Shown here in pieces: positions 1 through 6,579 of a stretch of 10,808 bases of DNA. A program made the translations under genes and the position numbers. A model generated the notes under the pieces. That model saw nothing but the letters and a program-made list of their open reading frames with translations, was not told where the DNA came from and did no database searches. This stretch comes from Acetobacteraceae bacterium (GTDB taxonomy: Bacteria > Pseudomonadota > Alphaproteobacteria > Acetobacterales > Acetobacteraceae), in the NCBI GenBank assembly GCA_027306955.1, contig DAHUXX010000054.1, positions 1 through 10,808 of the forward strand, given 5' to 3'. Position 1 is the first letter of the stretch; every line of letters begins with the position of its first letter.

Positions 1-1
1 T

Positions 2-391
2 ACCGCGGATGCAATCGCGGGTGTCGCCGACTTCTTCTCCTTCGGCACCAACGACCTGACGCAGACCACGTTTGGCCTGTCGCGCGACGACGCCGGCAAG
101 TTCCTGCCCGCCTATGTCGAGGCCGGCATCCTGCCGCGCGATCCGTTCGTTTCGATCGACGTCGAGGGCGTGGGCGCGCTGGTGCGTATCGCAAGCGAGA
201 AGGGCAGGGCGACGAAGCCCGGGCTCAAGCTCGGCATCTGCGGCGAGCACGGCGGCGATCCGCAGTCCATCGCCTTCTGCGAAAGCGTCGGCCTCGATTA
301 CGTCTCCTGCTCGCCCTACCGCGTGCCTGTGGCCCGCCTCGCCGCGGCGCAGGCAGCCCTTCAGGGCGTGACCGGCGACCGAACGGCCTGA
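2..391 (+). CDS. ppdK: Pyruvate phosphate dikinase, C-terminal end (partial, 5' end outside window)
   Basis: This is the last ~129 residues of a PEP-utilising enzyme, best matched to pyruvate phosphate dikinase, which interconverts pyruvate + ATP + phosphate with PEP + AMP + pyrophosphate in the cytosol. Visible in the frame are the PEP/pyruvate-barrel signatures FFSFGTNDLTQ (about 32-64) and GICGEHGGDP (about 235-264). The latter contains the catalytic Cys known in this family, and it is followed by the GLDYVSCSPYRVPVARLAAAQA tail typical of PPDK rather than of PEP synthase or PTS enzyme I. The frame is open at the left edge, so the nucleotide-binding and phosphohistidine domains lie outside. 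The TGA stop (389-391) shares one base with the ATG of the next gene, which suggests translational coupling. Family assignment is confident; physiological direction (gluconeogenic or glycolytic) cannot be told. Confidence 0.93.
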   Translation, partial: TADAIAGVADFFSFGTNDLTQTTFGLSRDDAGKFLPAYVEAGILPRDPFVSIDVEGVGALVRIASEKGRATKPGLKLGICGEHGGDPQSIAFCESVGLDYVSCSPYRVPVARLAAAQAALQGVTGDRTA

Positions 392-1170
392 TGCAAAGTG
401 CGATCCCCGCCTCCATTCCGCGCGCGGCGCTCGTCACCGGGGCGGCACGGCGGCTGGGGGCGGCGATCGCGCTGGCGCTGGCGGACGAAGGCTTCGCCAT
501 CGCCGTCCACGCCCGCGACAGCCGGGCGGAGGCAGAGGCGACCGCCGCCGCCGTGCGCGCCAACGGTGCCGCCGCCTGTGTGCTGCAGGCCGACCTCGCG
601 CGCGAGAGCGAGGTCGTAACCCTTGTTCCGGCGGCGACCGCGGCGCTCGGTCCCATCGGCGTGCTCATCAACAACGCCAGCACCTTCGAGCGCGACGAGT
701 GGGAGGACGTGACCCGCGCCTCCTGGGACGCCCACATGGAGGCCAATCTCCGCGCGCCCTTCCGCCTGATGCAGGACTTTGCCCGCGCCCTGCCGGAGGC
801 GGCCGAGGGGGTGGTCATCAACATGCTGGACCAGCGCGTCTGGTCCCTGACACCCCACTTTGTCTCCTACACGCTCAGCAAGGCCGGGCTTTGGACGTTG
901 ACGCAGACCATGGCGCTGGCGCTCGCGCCGCGCATCCGCGTCGTCGGGATCGGCCCCGGCCCTGCGCTCGCCAACGTCCGCCAGACCCAGGAGCATTTCC
1001 GCCGCCAGTCAGAGTCCACCCCGCTCGGCCGCCCCACCTCGCCTGAGGAGGTCGCGCGCGCGGTGCTGGCGGTGCTGGCGCTGCCCTCCTATACCGGCCA
1101 GATGCTGGCGCTCGACGGCGGCCAACACCTGCAATGGTCGCCCGAGCGCGGCAGCCCGATCGTCGAATAG
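391..1170 (+). CDS. SDR-family oxidoreductase, pteridine reductase (PTR1/FolM)-like
   Basis: A 259-residue short-chain dehydrogenase/reductase. The cofactor loop reads TGAARRLG (residues 16-23), the TGX3RXG form characteristic of PTR1/FolM pteridine reductases instead of the classical TGxxxGxG. NNAS (94-97) follows. The active site is Asp147, Tyr160 and Lys164 (YTLSK): Asp occupies the place of the usual catalytic Ser, with the 13-residue Asp-Tyr spacing I recall for Leishmania PTR1 (D181/Y194/K198). GIGPGPAL after the active site also resembles PTR1. The Arg in the loop implies NADPH use. Likely role: reduction of dihydropterin or dihydrofolate-type substrates; the next gene is folB, which supports a pterin/folate function. 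The start ATG overlaps the ppdK stop by one base (TGATG), and the stop lies 11 nt before the folB start. A generic SDR function is not excluded; the exact substrate is inference, so no symbol is given. Confidence 0.85.
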   Translation: MQSAIPASIPRAALVTGAARRLGAAIALALADEGFAIAVHARDSRAEAEATAAAVRANGAAACVLQADLARESEVVTLVPAATAALGPIGVLINNASTFERDEWEDVTRASWDAHMEANLRAPFRLMQDFARALPEAAEGVVINMLDQRVWSLTPHFVSYTLSKAGLWTLTQTMALALAPRIRVVGIGPGPALANVRQTQEHFRRQSESTPLGRPTSPEEVARAVLAVLALPSYTGQMLALDGGQHLQWSPERGSPIVE

Positions 1171-1174
1171 GAGG
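1169..1174 (+). promoter_or_regulatory. Shine-Dalgarno site deciding the folB TTG start
   Basis: AGGAGG, a full match to the anti-SD core, overlaps the TAG stop of the upstream SDR gene and ends 7 nt before TTG 1182. No in-frame ATG or GTG exists at suitable distance, so this site fixes the rare TTG as the folB start. Confidence 0.8.
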
Positions 1175-1181
1175 ACGTGGG

Positions 1182-1592
1182 TTGGAAACACCGCGCTTCG
1201 CGGATGCCGGGCTCGCGCTTCGCCACGTCTTCCTGCGTGACCTGTTGCTCGACGCCGCGATCGGCGTCTACGCGAGCGAGCACGGTCGCCGCCAGCGCAT
1301 CAGGGTCAACGTCGATCTCGCGGTGGAGGATGATGGCGCGCGCCCGCTCTCGCGCGCCCCGGTCGGTCGCGACGCGCTTTCCCGGGTGGTCGACTACGCC
1401 GCGGTCGCCGAGCGGGTGCGCGCCATCGTCTCCGCCGGCCATGTCCGCCTGGTCGAAACGCTGGCCGAGCGCATCGCCGAAACCTGCCTCGAGGACCCCC
1501 GCGTCGTGGTCGCCCGGGTCCGGGTGGAGAAGCTCGACATACTCCCTGATGCAGCAAGCGTCGGAGTCGAGGTCGAGCGCCGCCGCCGCTAG
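1182..1592 (+). CDS. folB: Dihydroneopterin aldolase FolB
   Basis: FolB cleaves 7,8-dihydroneopterin to 6-hydroxymethyl-7,8-dihydropterin and glycolaldehyde in folate synthesis, as a cytosolic homo-oligomer. The 136-residue product is of normal size. It shows the family pattern: LLLDAAIGVYASEHGRRQ (21-38) with Glu33, VVDYAAVAERV with Tyr72, the hallmark VETLAERIA (91-99), and a late Lys117 in VRVEKLDILP, matching the Glu/Tyr/Lys residues implicated in substrate binding and catalysis. The frame is open further upstream (ATG at 1134 inside the SDR), but I choose TTG 1182: a perfect AGGAGG (1169-1174) sits 7 nt before it, and the protein start then aligns with family N-termini. The AGGAGG begins in the stop codon of the preceding gene, so the two are almost certainly co-transcribed. 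Confidence 0.93.
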   Translation: METPRFADAGLALRHVFLRDLLLDAAIGVYASEHGRRQRIRVNVDLAVEDDGARPLSRAPVGRDALSRVVDYAAVAERVRAIVSAGHVRLVETLAERIAETCLEDPRVVVARVRVEKLDILPDAASVGVEVERRRR

Positions 1593-1831
1593 TTTTCCAC
1601 CCCCTGGCCGGCGGCAAGCGATTCCAGGCACATGTCCGTTCTTGTTAAGATTATGACGATTTTGCCACAATAAAAACCAATGAAAACAGTCTTTTACCAG
1701 AAAGGCGGCGTTATCCCCGAGCCGTGTAAGGCCGCGGAAATCCGCCAGCGGCCATGGTTGTCTGGCGTTTTCCCCACAAGGTTTTCCACAGGCCTGCCGC
1801 CCGAACGCTGCTGTTGCGGCGCACCACGCCC
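1593..1831. other. folB-uvrC intergenic region with AT-rich island
   Basis: Between the folB stop and the preferred uvrC start lie about 240 bases. Positions ~1630-1705 are strikingly AT-rich (TTGTTAAGATTATGACGATT, then an A-rich stretch) against the GC-rich surroundings. Four DnaA-box-like 9-mers lie in the same orientation: TTTTCCACC (1593-1601), TTATCCCCG (1711-1719), TTTTCCCCA (1768-1776) and TTTTCCACA (1782-1790); only the last is one mismatch from TTATCCACA. The last two sit in a near-direct repeat (1767-1791). Two GANTC sites (1564-1568, 1620-1624) are close by. The simplest reading is the uvrC promoter region; a DnaA-binding role is speculative. If uvrC starts at 1754, the two distal boxes are inside its coding sequence. 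Confidence 0.5.
1642..1671 (+). promoter_or_regulatory. uvrC: Possible uvrC promoter (weak sigma70-type match)
   Basis: TTGTTA (1642-1647) and CACAAT (1666-1671) are spaced by 18 nt, each matching 4 of 6 consensus positions. They lie inside the only AT-rich stretch of the neighbourhood, upstream of uvrC. AT-rich DNA yields such matches easily, so this is a candidate only. Confidence 0.25.
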
Positions 1832-3715
1832 ATGACCCAGCCGGAGATCCCGCCGCAGACCGGTCCGGTCCCGCCCCCCGTCAAGGGCGTCGCCGTGATT
1901 GAGGCGGCGCTGTCCACCCTGCCGCTCTCCCCCGGCGTTTACCGCATGCTCGATGGGAAGGGTGACGCGCTCTATGTCGGCAAGGCCCGCGCCCTGCGCC
2001 GGCGCGTGACGGCCTACACCCAGTTCTCCCGCCTGCCGGAGCGCCTGCGCCGGATGGTCTCGGAGACGGTGAGCCTCGAGATCGTCACCACCCATACCGA
2101 GGCCGAGGCCTTGCTGCTCGAGGCCAACCTCATCAAGCGCCTCAAGCCGCGCTTCAACATCGTCCTGCGCGACGACAAGTCCTACCCGTGGCTGATGCTG
2201 ACGGAAGACCACCAATTTCCGCAGATCGCCAAGCATCGCGGCGCGCGCACCCGCAAGGCGTCCTATTTCGGTCCTTTCGCCTCCGCCTGGGCGGTGAACC
2301 AGACTGTGACCGCGATGCAGCGCGTCTTCCTGCTGCGTTCCTGCGCCGACACCGTCTTCGCCAACCGTACGCGGCCGTGCCTGCTGTTCCAGATCCGACG
2401 CTGCTCCGCCCCTTGCGTCGGCCGCATCTCGGAAACGGATTACGCCGGGCTTGTGGACCAGGCGCGCAGTTTCCTCGCCGGCCGCGCCGGCCACGTGCAG
2501 CAGGCGCTCGCCGCGGAAATGGAGGAGGCGTCGGAACGTCTCGAGTTCGAGCGCGCCGCCTCCATCCGCGACCGTATCCGCGCGCTGACCGCCGTGCAGG
2601 GCACGGACGTCATCAACCCCGCGAGCCTTGGCGACGCCGATGTCATCGCCGTGTGGCAGGATGCCGGGCAGAGTTGTGTTCAGGTCTTCTTCGTCCGCGG
2701 CGGGCGCAACAACGGCAACCGCGCGCATTTCCCCACCCATGCACGCAACGCCGAGCCAGGCGAGGTGCTCGCCGCCTTTATCGCCCAGTTCTATGACGAC
2801 AAGCCGCCGCCGCCGGTGATCCTGCTGAGCCACCCGATCGAGGAGCGGGAACTCGTCGAGGAGGCGCTGACGTTGAAGGCGCAGACCATGGGCTCGCGCA
2901 AGCGCGTCGAGATCGCGGTACCCCAGCGCGGCGAGAAGCACGATGTCGTGCAGCACGCGCTCACCAACGCGCGCGAGGCGCTCGAGCGTAAGCTCGCGGA
3001 GAGCGCCGGCCAAGCGAAGCTCCTCGCGGGTGTCGCGGAGACCTTCGACCTGTCAGCGCCGCCGGAGCGCATCGAGTGCTACGATAACAGCCACATCATG
3101 GGCGCGAATCCCTACGGCGTGATGATCGTCGCGGGACCGGAAGGATTTCGCAAGCCGGCCTACCGCAAGTATTCCATCCGCGGTCCCATCGCACCCGGCG
3201 ACGATTTCGCGATGATGCACGAGACGCTGGAACGCCGCTTTTCCCGCGCGCTGAAGGAGGAGGAGACGTTGCCGGACCTGGTGCTCATCGACGGCGGTGC
3301 CGGCCAGCTCTCCGCCGCGACGGCGGTGATGGAGGGCCTCGGCCTCGGCGACGTGCCGCTCGTCGCCAGCGCCAAGGGCCCGGACCGCGATGCGGGCCGC
3401 GAATGGTTCCATCGCGCCGGTCATCCGCCGATGCAGCTGCCGCCGCGCGATCCCGTGCTCTACTTCCTGCAGCGTATCCGCGACGAGGCGCACCGCTTCG
3501 CCATCACCACCCATCGCGCCGGCCGCTCCAAAGCCCTCGTGACCAGTGAGCTCGACGAAATCCCCGGCATCGGTCCCGCGCGCAAGAAGGCGCTGCTGCA
3601 CCATTTCGGCTCGGCCCGCGGCGTGAAACAGGCGGGGCTCGCCGATCTCGAGGCCGCGCCGGGCATTTCCAGGGAAATGGCAAACAAGATCTACAGGTTC
3701 TTCAACCCGGGATAG
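1832..3715 (+). CDS. uvrC: UvrABC system protein C (excinuclease subunit UvrC)
   Basis: UvrC makes the 3' and 5' incisions around lesions in nucleotide excision repair together with UvrA/UvrB. Domains in the 627-residue product: GIY-YIG nuclease (GVY 35-37, YVGKA 48-52); four Cys at 171, 183, 191 and 195 with the C-x11-C-x7-C-x3-C spacing of the iron-sulfur site reported in E. coli UvrC; UVR motif binding UvrB (about 221-255, LEFERAASIRDRI); RNase H-like 5' nuclease with Asp418 (CYDNSH), Asp487 (LIDGGAGQ) and His554 (DEAHRFAITTHR); C-terminal helix-hairpin-helix (574-626, IPGIGPARKKALL). All key residues are present, so it should be active. Start choice: ATG 1832 gives the usual N-terminus; ATG 1754 in the same frame adds 26 basic, unconserved-looking residues (653 aa). 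Neither has a clear Shine-Dalgarno. Confidence 0.96.
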   Translation: MTQPEIPPQTGPVPPPVKGVAVIEAALSTLPLSPGVYRMLDGKGDALYVGKARALRRRVTAYTQFSRLPERLRRMVSETVSLEIVTTHTEAEALLLEANLIKRLKPRFNIVLRDDKSYPWLMLTEDHQFPQIAKHRGARTRKASYFGPFASAWAVNQTVTAMQRVFLLRSCADTVFANRTRPCLLFQIRRCSAPCVGRISETDYAGLVDQARSFLAGRAGHVQQALAAEMEEASERLEFERAASIRDRIRALTAVQGTDVINPASLGDADVIAVWQDAGQSCVQVFFVRGGRNNGNRAHFPTHARNAEPGEVLAAFIAQFYDDKPPPPVILLSHPIEERELVEEALTLKAQTMGSRKRVEIAVPQRGEKHDVVQHALTNAREALERKLAESAGQAKLLAGVAETFDLSAPPERIECYDNSHIMGANPYGVMIVAGPEGFRKPAYRKYSIRGPIAPGDDFAMMHETLERRFSRALKEEETLPDLVLIDGGAGQLSAATAVMEGLGLGDVPLVASAKGPDRDAGREWFHRAGHPPMQLPPRDPVLYFLQRIRDEAHRFAITTHRAGRSKALVTSELDEIPGIGPARKKALLHHFGSARGVKQAGLADLEAAPGISREMANKIYRFFNPG

Positions 3716-3717
3716 CT

Positions 3718-3734
3718 TCCGGGCGCTGCCCGGA
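3718..3734. terminator. Hairpin between convergent uvrC and oxidase genes, possible bidirectional terminator
   Basis: TCCGGGC-GCT-GCCCGGA forms a perfect 7-bp stem with a 3-nt loop, beginning 3 nt after the uvrC TAG and lying 27 nt from the end of the convergent minus-strand gene. There is no T-run on either side, so it is not a textbook intrinsic terminator; its position between two converging genes is the main support. Confidence 0.4.
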
Positions 3735-3760
3735 CACGTTCGCGCCGGCGGCCCCAGACC

Positions 3761-4852
3761 CTATTGACACTCCGCGACGACCAGGTCGGCCAACGCGATC
3801 GCGGCGGTGAGACCGGGGCTCTCGATGCCGAACAGATTGACCAGCCCCTTCACGCCGTGCACCGCCGGACCCTGGATGACGAAGTCCTGCGCCGGCGCGC
3901 CCTTGGGCGCGATCTTCGGCCGGATGCCGGCATAGCCGGGCTGCAACGCACCATCCCTGAGTGCGGGCCAGTAGCGCCGTATCGCGGCGTAGAAACTGTC
4001 CGCCCATGCGGGGTCGACGTCGTAGTTGATCTCGTCCACCCACTCGACATCCGGCCCGAACCTGGCCTGCCCGCCTAGATCGATGGTGAGGTGCACGCCA
4101 AGCCCGCCCGGCACCGGCACCGGATAGATCAGCCGCGAGAACGGCGCCCGGCCGGGCAGCGAGAAATAATTTCCTTTTGCCCAGTATTCCTTCGGCACCA
4201 TCTGACTGGGCATACCGGCGATGGCGCGCGCCAGCGCCGGAGCATAAAGCCCTGCGGCGTTGACCAGCGTGCGGCAGGCAAGCGTCTCGCCCGCGGCGTC
4301 GATTACCAGGCCATCCCCCGTGACACGCCCGTGCTCCACGCGGCTGTGGAAAACGAAGGTCGCCCCCGCGGCCTCCGCCTCGCCCTGCAGCGCCAGCATG
4401 TACCCATGACTGTCCACGATCCCGGTGTGCGGCGAATGCAGCGCCGCGGTGCAGGCGAGCGCCGGCTCCATCGCCCGCGCCTGCGCCGCCGTGAGCATCC
4501 GCATGTCCTCGACGCCGTTGGCCTCGGCCCGCGCCTTGATCGCTGCGAGCCGGTCCGCCTCGGCCTCGTCCGTCGCCACGATCAGCTTGCCGCAGCGCCG
4601 CGCCTGCACCCCGTGTTCGGCGCAGAAGACGTAGAGCCGCCGCCGCCCCTCGACGCACAGCCGCGCCATCAGCGAGTCCCTGGGGTAGTAGATTCCCGCG
4701 TGAATCACTTCGGAATTGCGCGACGAGGTCACGGTGCCGATGGCCTCCGCCGCCTCCAGCACCAATACCTCGCGCCCGGCCTTCGCCAGCGCCCGCGCGG
4801 CCGCGATCCCCGCTACGCCCGCGCCCACCACCACGCAATCGATGAATTCCAT
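3761..4852 (-). CDS. FAD-dependent oxidoreductase, L-2-hydroxyglutarate oxidase-like (DAO superfamily)
   Basis: A 363-residue flavoprotein. The N-terminal Rossmann FAD motif VVVGAGVAGIAAARAL (GxGxxG at 10-15) is followed by the ribose-binding acidic residue Glu33 at the end of the second strand. SSRNSEVIHAGIYYP near residues 43-57 closely parallels the HNSGVIHAG(V/I)YY block of E. coli LhgO and human L2HGDH. Other family-like blocks are GKLIVATDEAE, HTGIVDSHGYM, LVNAAGLYAP, a YPVPVPGGLGVHLT segment and a C-terminal GIESPGLTAAIALADLV. No signal peptide is seen, and it is shorter than the ~420-residue canonical LhgO. Likely reaction: FAD-linked oxidation of an L-2-hydroxy acid to the 2-oxo acid; the true substrate is not determinable, and other DAO-family amine or acid oxidase activities remain possible. 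It converges on uvrC and diverges from the transporter cluster. Confidence 0.85.
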   Translation of the reverse strand: MEFIDCVVVGAGVAGIAAARALAKAGREVLVLEAAEAIGTVTSSRNSEVIHAGIYYPRDSLMARLCVEGRRRLYVFCAEHGVQARRCGKLIVATDEAEADRLAAIKARAEANGVEDMRMLTAAQARAMEPALACTAALHSPHTGIVDSHGYMLALQGEAEAAGATFVFHSRVEHGRVTGDGLVIDAAGETLACRTLVNAAGLYAPALARAIAGMPSQMVPKEYWAKGNYFSLPGRAPFSRLIYPVPVPGGLGVHLTIDLGGQARFGPDVEWVDEINYDVDPAWADSFYAAIRRYWPALRDGALQPGYAGIRPKIAPKGAPAQDFVIQGPAVHGVKGLVNLFGIESPGLTAAIALADLVVAECQ

Positions 4853-4923
4853 GAAAGAGGCTTCGCGCAGCGCGCGCGCGGGTGCAAGATCACCCCAACA
4901 ACAACAGCCTGGGGGTCACCACC
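4853..4923. other. Divergent intergenic region between oxidase and transporter genes
   Basis: These 71 bases must hold the 5' ends of both divergent units unless the promoters lie within the coding regions. I find no convincing -35/-10 pair. It contains an alternating CG tract (about 4870-4880) and an A/C-rich stretch (4891-4908). A GGGGG run (4911-4915) 8 nt before ATG 4924 may serve as a weak ribosome-binding site. Confidence 0.4.
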
Positions 4924-6513
4924 ATGCGTCGTCGTAGCTTCCTCGCCGGTACTGCCGCCAGCGCCGCCGCGGGCGTCGCCGCTCCGGCGCTCGCCAGCGG
5001 CGCCTCGAAGAAAGTGCTGAAATTCGTCCCCGACGTGGATCTCGTCTCGCTCGATCCCGTCTGGACCACGAGCTACCAGACCCGCGATTTCGGCTACATG
5101 GTCTACGACACGCTCTATGGCCAGAACGCCGCCTTCGAGCCGACGCCGCAGATGGCCGCGGGCCATGTCCTCGAGGACAACGGCAAGACCTGGAAGATCA
5201 CGCTCCGCGACGGCCTCAAGTTCCACAACGGCGACAAGGTGCTCGCGCGCGACGCCGTCGCCTCCATCAAGCGCTGGAGCGCGCGCGACGGTTTCGGCCA
5301 GTCGGTCGCCGCCATTACCAACGAGATGTCGGCCCCGGACGACAAGACCATCCTCATCAAGCTCAAGAGCCCGTTCCCACTGCTGCCCACGGCGCTTTGC
5401 AAGATCTCGCCCAGCATGTGCCCGATCATGCCGCAGCACCTGGCCGAGACCGATCCCTATAAGCAGGTGACGGAGGCGATCGGCAGCGGCCCCTATCGCT
5501 GGGTGGCGAACGAGCGCGTCGCCGGCGTCCGCGCCGTGTGGGAGCGCAACCCGGACTACGTACCCATTTCCTCGGGCACGCCGGAATGGACCTCGGGCCC
5601 CAAGATCGCGAAATTCGAGCGCATCGAGTGGCACATCATCCAGGATCCCTCCACCGCCATGGCGGCGCTGCAGACCGGGGAGGTGGACTGGTGGTACACG
5701 CCGAACGCCGACCTGCTGCCGGTGCTCCAGAAGAGCAAGGGCGTCGCGACGCCCATCGTCGTGCCCACCGGCACCATCGCGACGATGCGCTTCAACCAGC
5801 TCTTGCCGCCCTTCGACAACCCGGCGATCCGCCAGGCCATCGTCCACGCCGTGACGCAGTCCGACTACATGATCGCGGTGAACGGCACCAACCGACACCT
5901 ATGGCGCGATGGCGTCGGCTTCTTCTGTCCCAAGACGCCGATGGCCAGCAACGCGGGCATGGAGAACCTCACCAGCAAGCGCGATCTCGGCGCGGTGAAG
6001 CGGGCGATCGAGAAGGCCGGCTACAAGGGCGAGAAGGTCGTCTTCCTCGCGCCGATGAACATCGCCTCGACCAAGGCGCTCGCCGAGGTCACCGGGGCGC
6101 TGCTCCCCAAGCTTGGCCTCAACCTCGACTTCCAGGCGATGGACTGGGGCACGCTGCTGCTGCGCCGCGCCAAGATGGAGCCGATCGACCAGGGCGGCTG
6201 GAGCATCTTCCAGACCTCGTGGAGCGGGCTCGACCAGCTCAACCCCGCCGTCCATGTCTTCCTTCGCGGCAACGGCAAGCAGGCAATCACCGGCTGGCCC
6301 ACCGCGCCGAAGATTGAAGCGCTGCGCAACGAGTGGATGGCCGCGACCACGCTCGCGGCGCAGAAGGAGATCGCACGCAAGATCCAGCTCCAGGCCTTCA
6401 TCGACGTGCCCTACATCCCGCTGGGCCAGAGCCTCACGCCGTCCGCCTGCCGCTCCGACCTCAAGGGGATGCTGCAGGGCCTGCCGATCTTCTGGAACGT
6501 GGAACGGGCCTGA
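4924..6513 (+). CDS. ABC transporter substrate-binding protein, family 5 (peptide/nickel type), Tat-exported
   Basis: A 529-residue periplasmic binding protein of the DppA/OppA-like family 5. It begins MRRRSFLAG, a twin-arginine (Tat) signal, then an Ala-rich hydrophobic stretch and a likely cleavage after ALA (residue 24). The mature part has family blocks: an N-terminal LVSLDPVWTTSYQTRDF, YDTLYGQNAAFEPTPQMA, a DGLKFHNGDKVLARDAV segment, GSGPYRW, and a C-terminal YIPLGQSLTPSA. Start: an in-frame GTG at 4882 would add 14 residues ahead of the Tat motif and has no ribosome-binding site, so ATG 4924 is preferred. Family 5 proteins bind oligopeptides but also opines, sugars, glutathione or metals, so the ligand is unknown. 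No family 5 permease or ATPase gene lies nearby; instead a sugar-type binding protein follows 66 nt downstream, so this one is either an orphan receptor or feeds a transporter encoded elsewhere. Confidence 0.92.
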   Translation: MRRRSFLAGTAASAAAGVAAPALASGASKKVLKFVPDVDLVSLDPVWTTSYQTRDFGYMVYDTLYGQNAAFEPTPQMAAGHVLEDNGKTWKITLRDGLKFHNGDKVLARDAVASIKRWSARDGFGQSVAAITNEMSAPDDKTILIKLKSPFPLLPTALCKISPSMCPIMPQHLAETDPYKQVTEAIGSGPYRWVANERVAGVRAVWERNPDYVPISSGTPEWTSGPKIAKFERIEWHIIQDPSTAMAALQTGEVDWWYTPNADLLPVLQKSKGVATPIVVPTGTIATMRFNQLLPPFDNPAIRQAIVHAVTQSDYMIAVNGTNRHLWRDGVGFFCPKTPMASNAGMENLTSKRDLGAVKRAIEKAGYKGEKVVFLAPMNIASTKALAEVTGALLPKLGLNLDFQAMDWGTLLLRRAKMEPIDQGGWSIFQTSWSGLDQLNPAVHVFLRGNGKQAITGWPTAPKIEALRNEWMAATTLAAQKEIARKIQLQAFIDVPYIPLGQSLTPSACRSDLKGMLQGLPIFWNVERA

Positions 6514-6523
6514 CGCCGGCGGA

Positions 6524-6552
6524 TTGACAGGAGACCCGCGGGCAGCGACATC
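6524..6552 (+). promoter_or_regulatory. Possible promoter ahead of the second binding-protein gene
   Basis: A perfect TTGACA (6524-6529) lies in the 66-nt gap between the two binding-protein genes. The hexamer at 17-nt spacing, GACATC (6547-6552), is a poor -10 match. An internal promoter would explain separate expression of the sugar-type transporter, but the evidence is one hexamer only. Confidence 0.22.
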
Positions 6553-6579
6553 GTTCCCGATCCGTTTGGGAGAGAAACG

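Noticed and set aside
1694..3013. 439-codon open frame on the minus strand
   Set aside because: It is antisense to uvrC, which has full domain and active-site support; the composition is typical of a high-GC shadow frame.
4864..4880. Alternating CG tract as a Z-DNA or regulatory element
   Set aside because: It is short, interrupted, and not unusual for the base composition of this window; there is no supporting context.
4091..5020. 309-codon plus-strand frame running through the oxidase gene into the first binding-protein gene
   Set aside because: It is antisense to the FAD oxidase, rich in Arg/His/Pro, and has no recognisable motif; it also crosses the divergent promoter gap.
6535..6542. 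CCCGCGGG palindrome between the binding-protein genes
   Set aside because: It is an 8-base self-complementary string with no loop or T-run, expected by chance in GC-rich DNA; not a credible terminator or operator.
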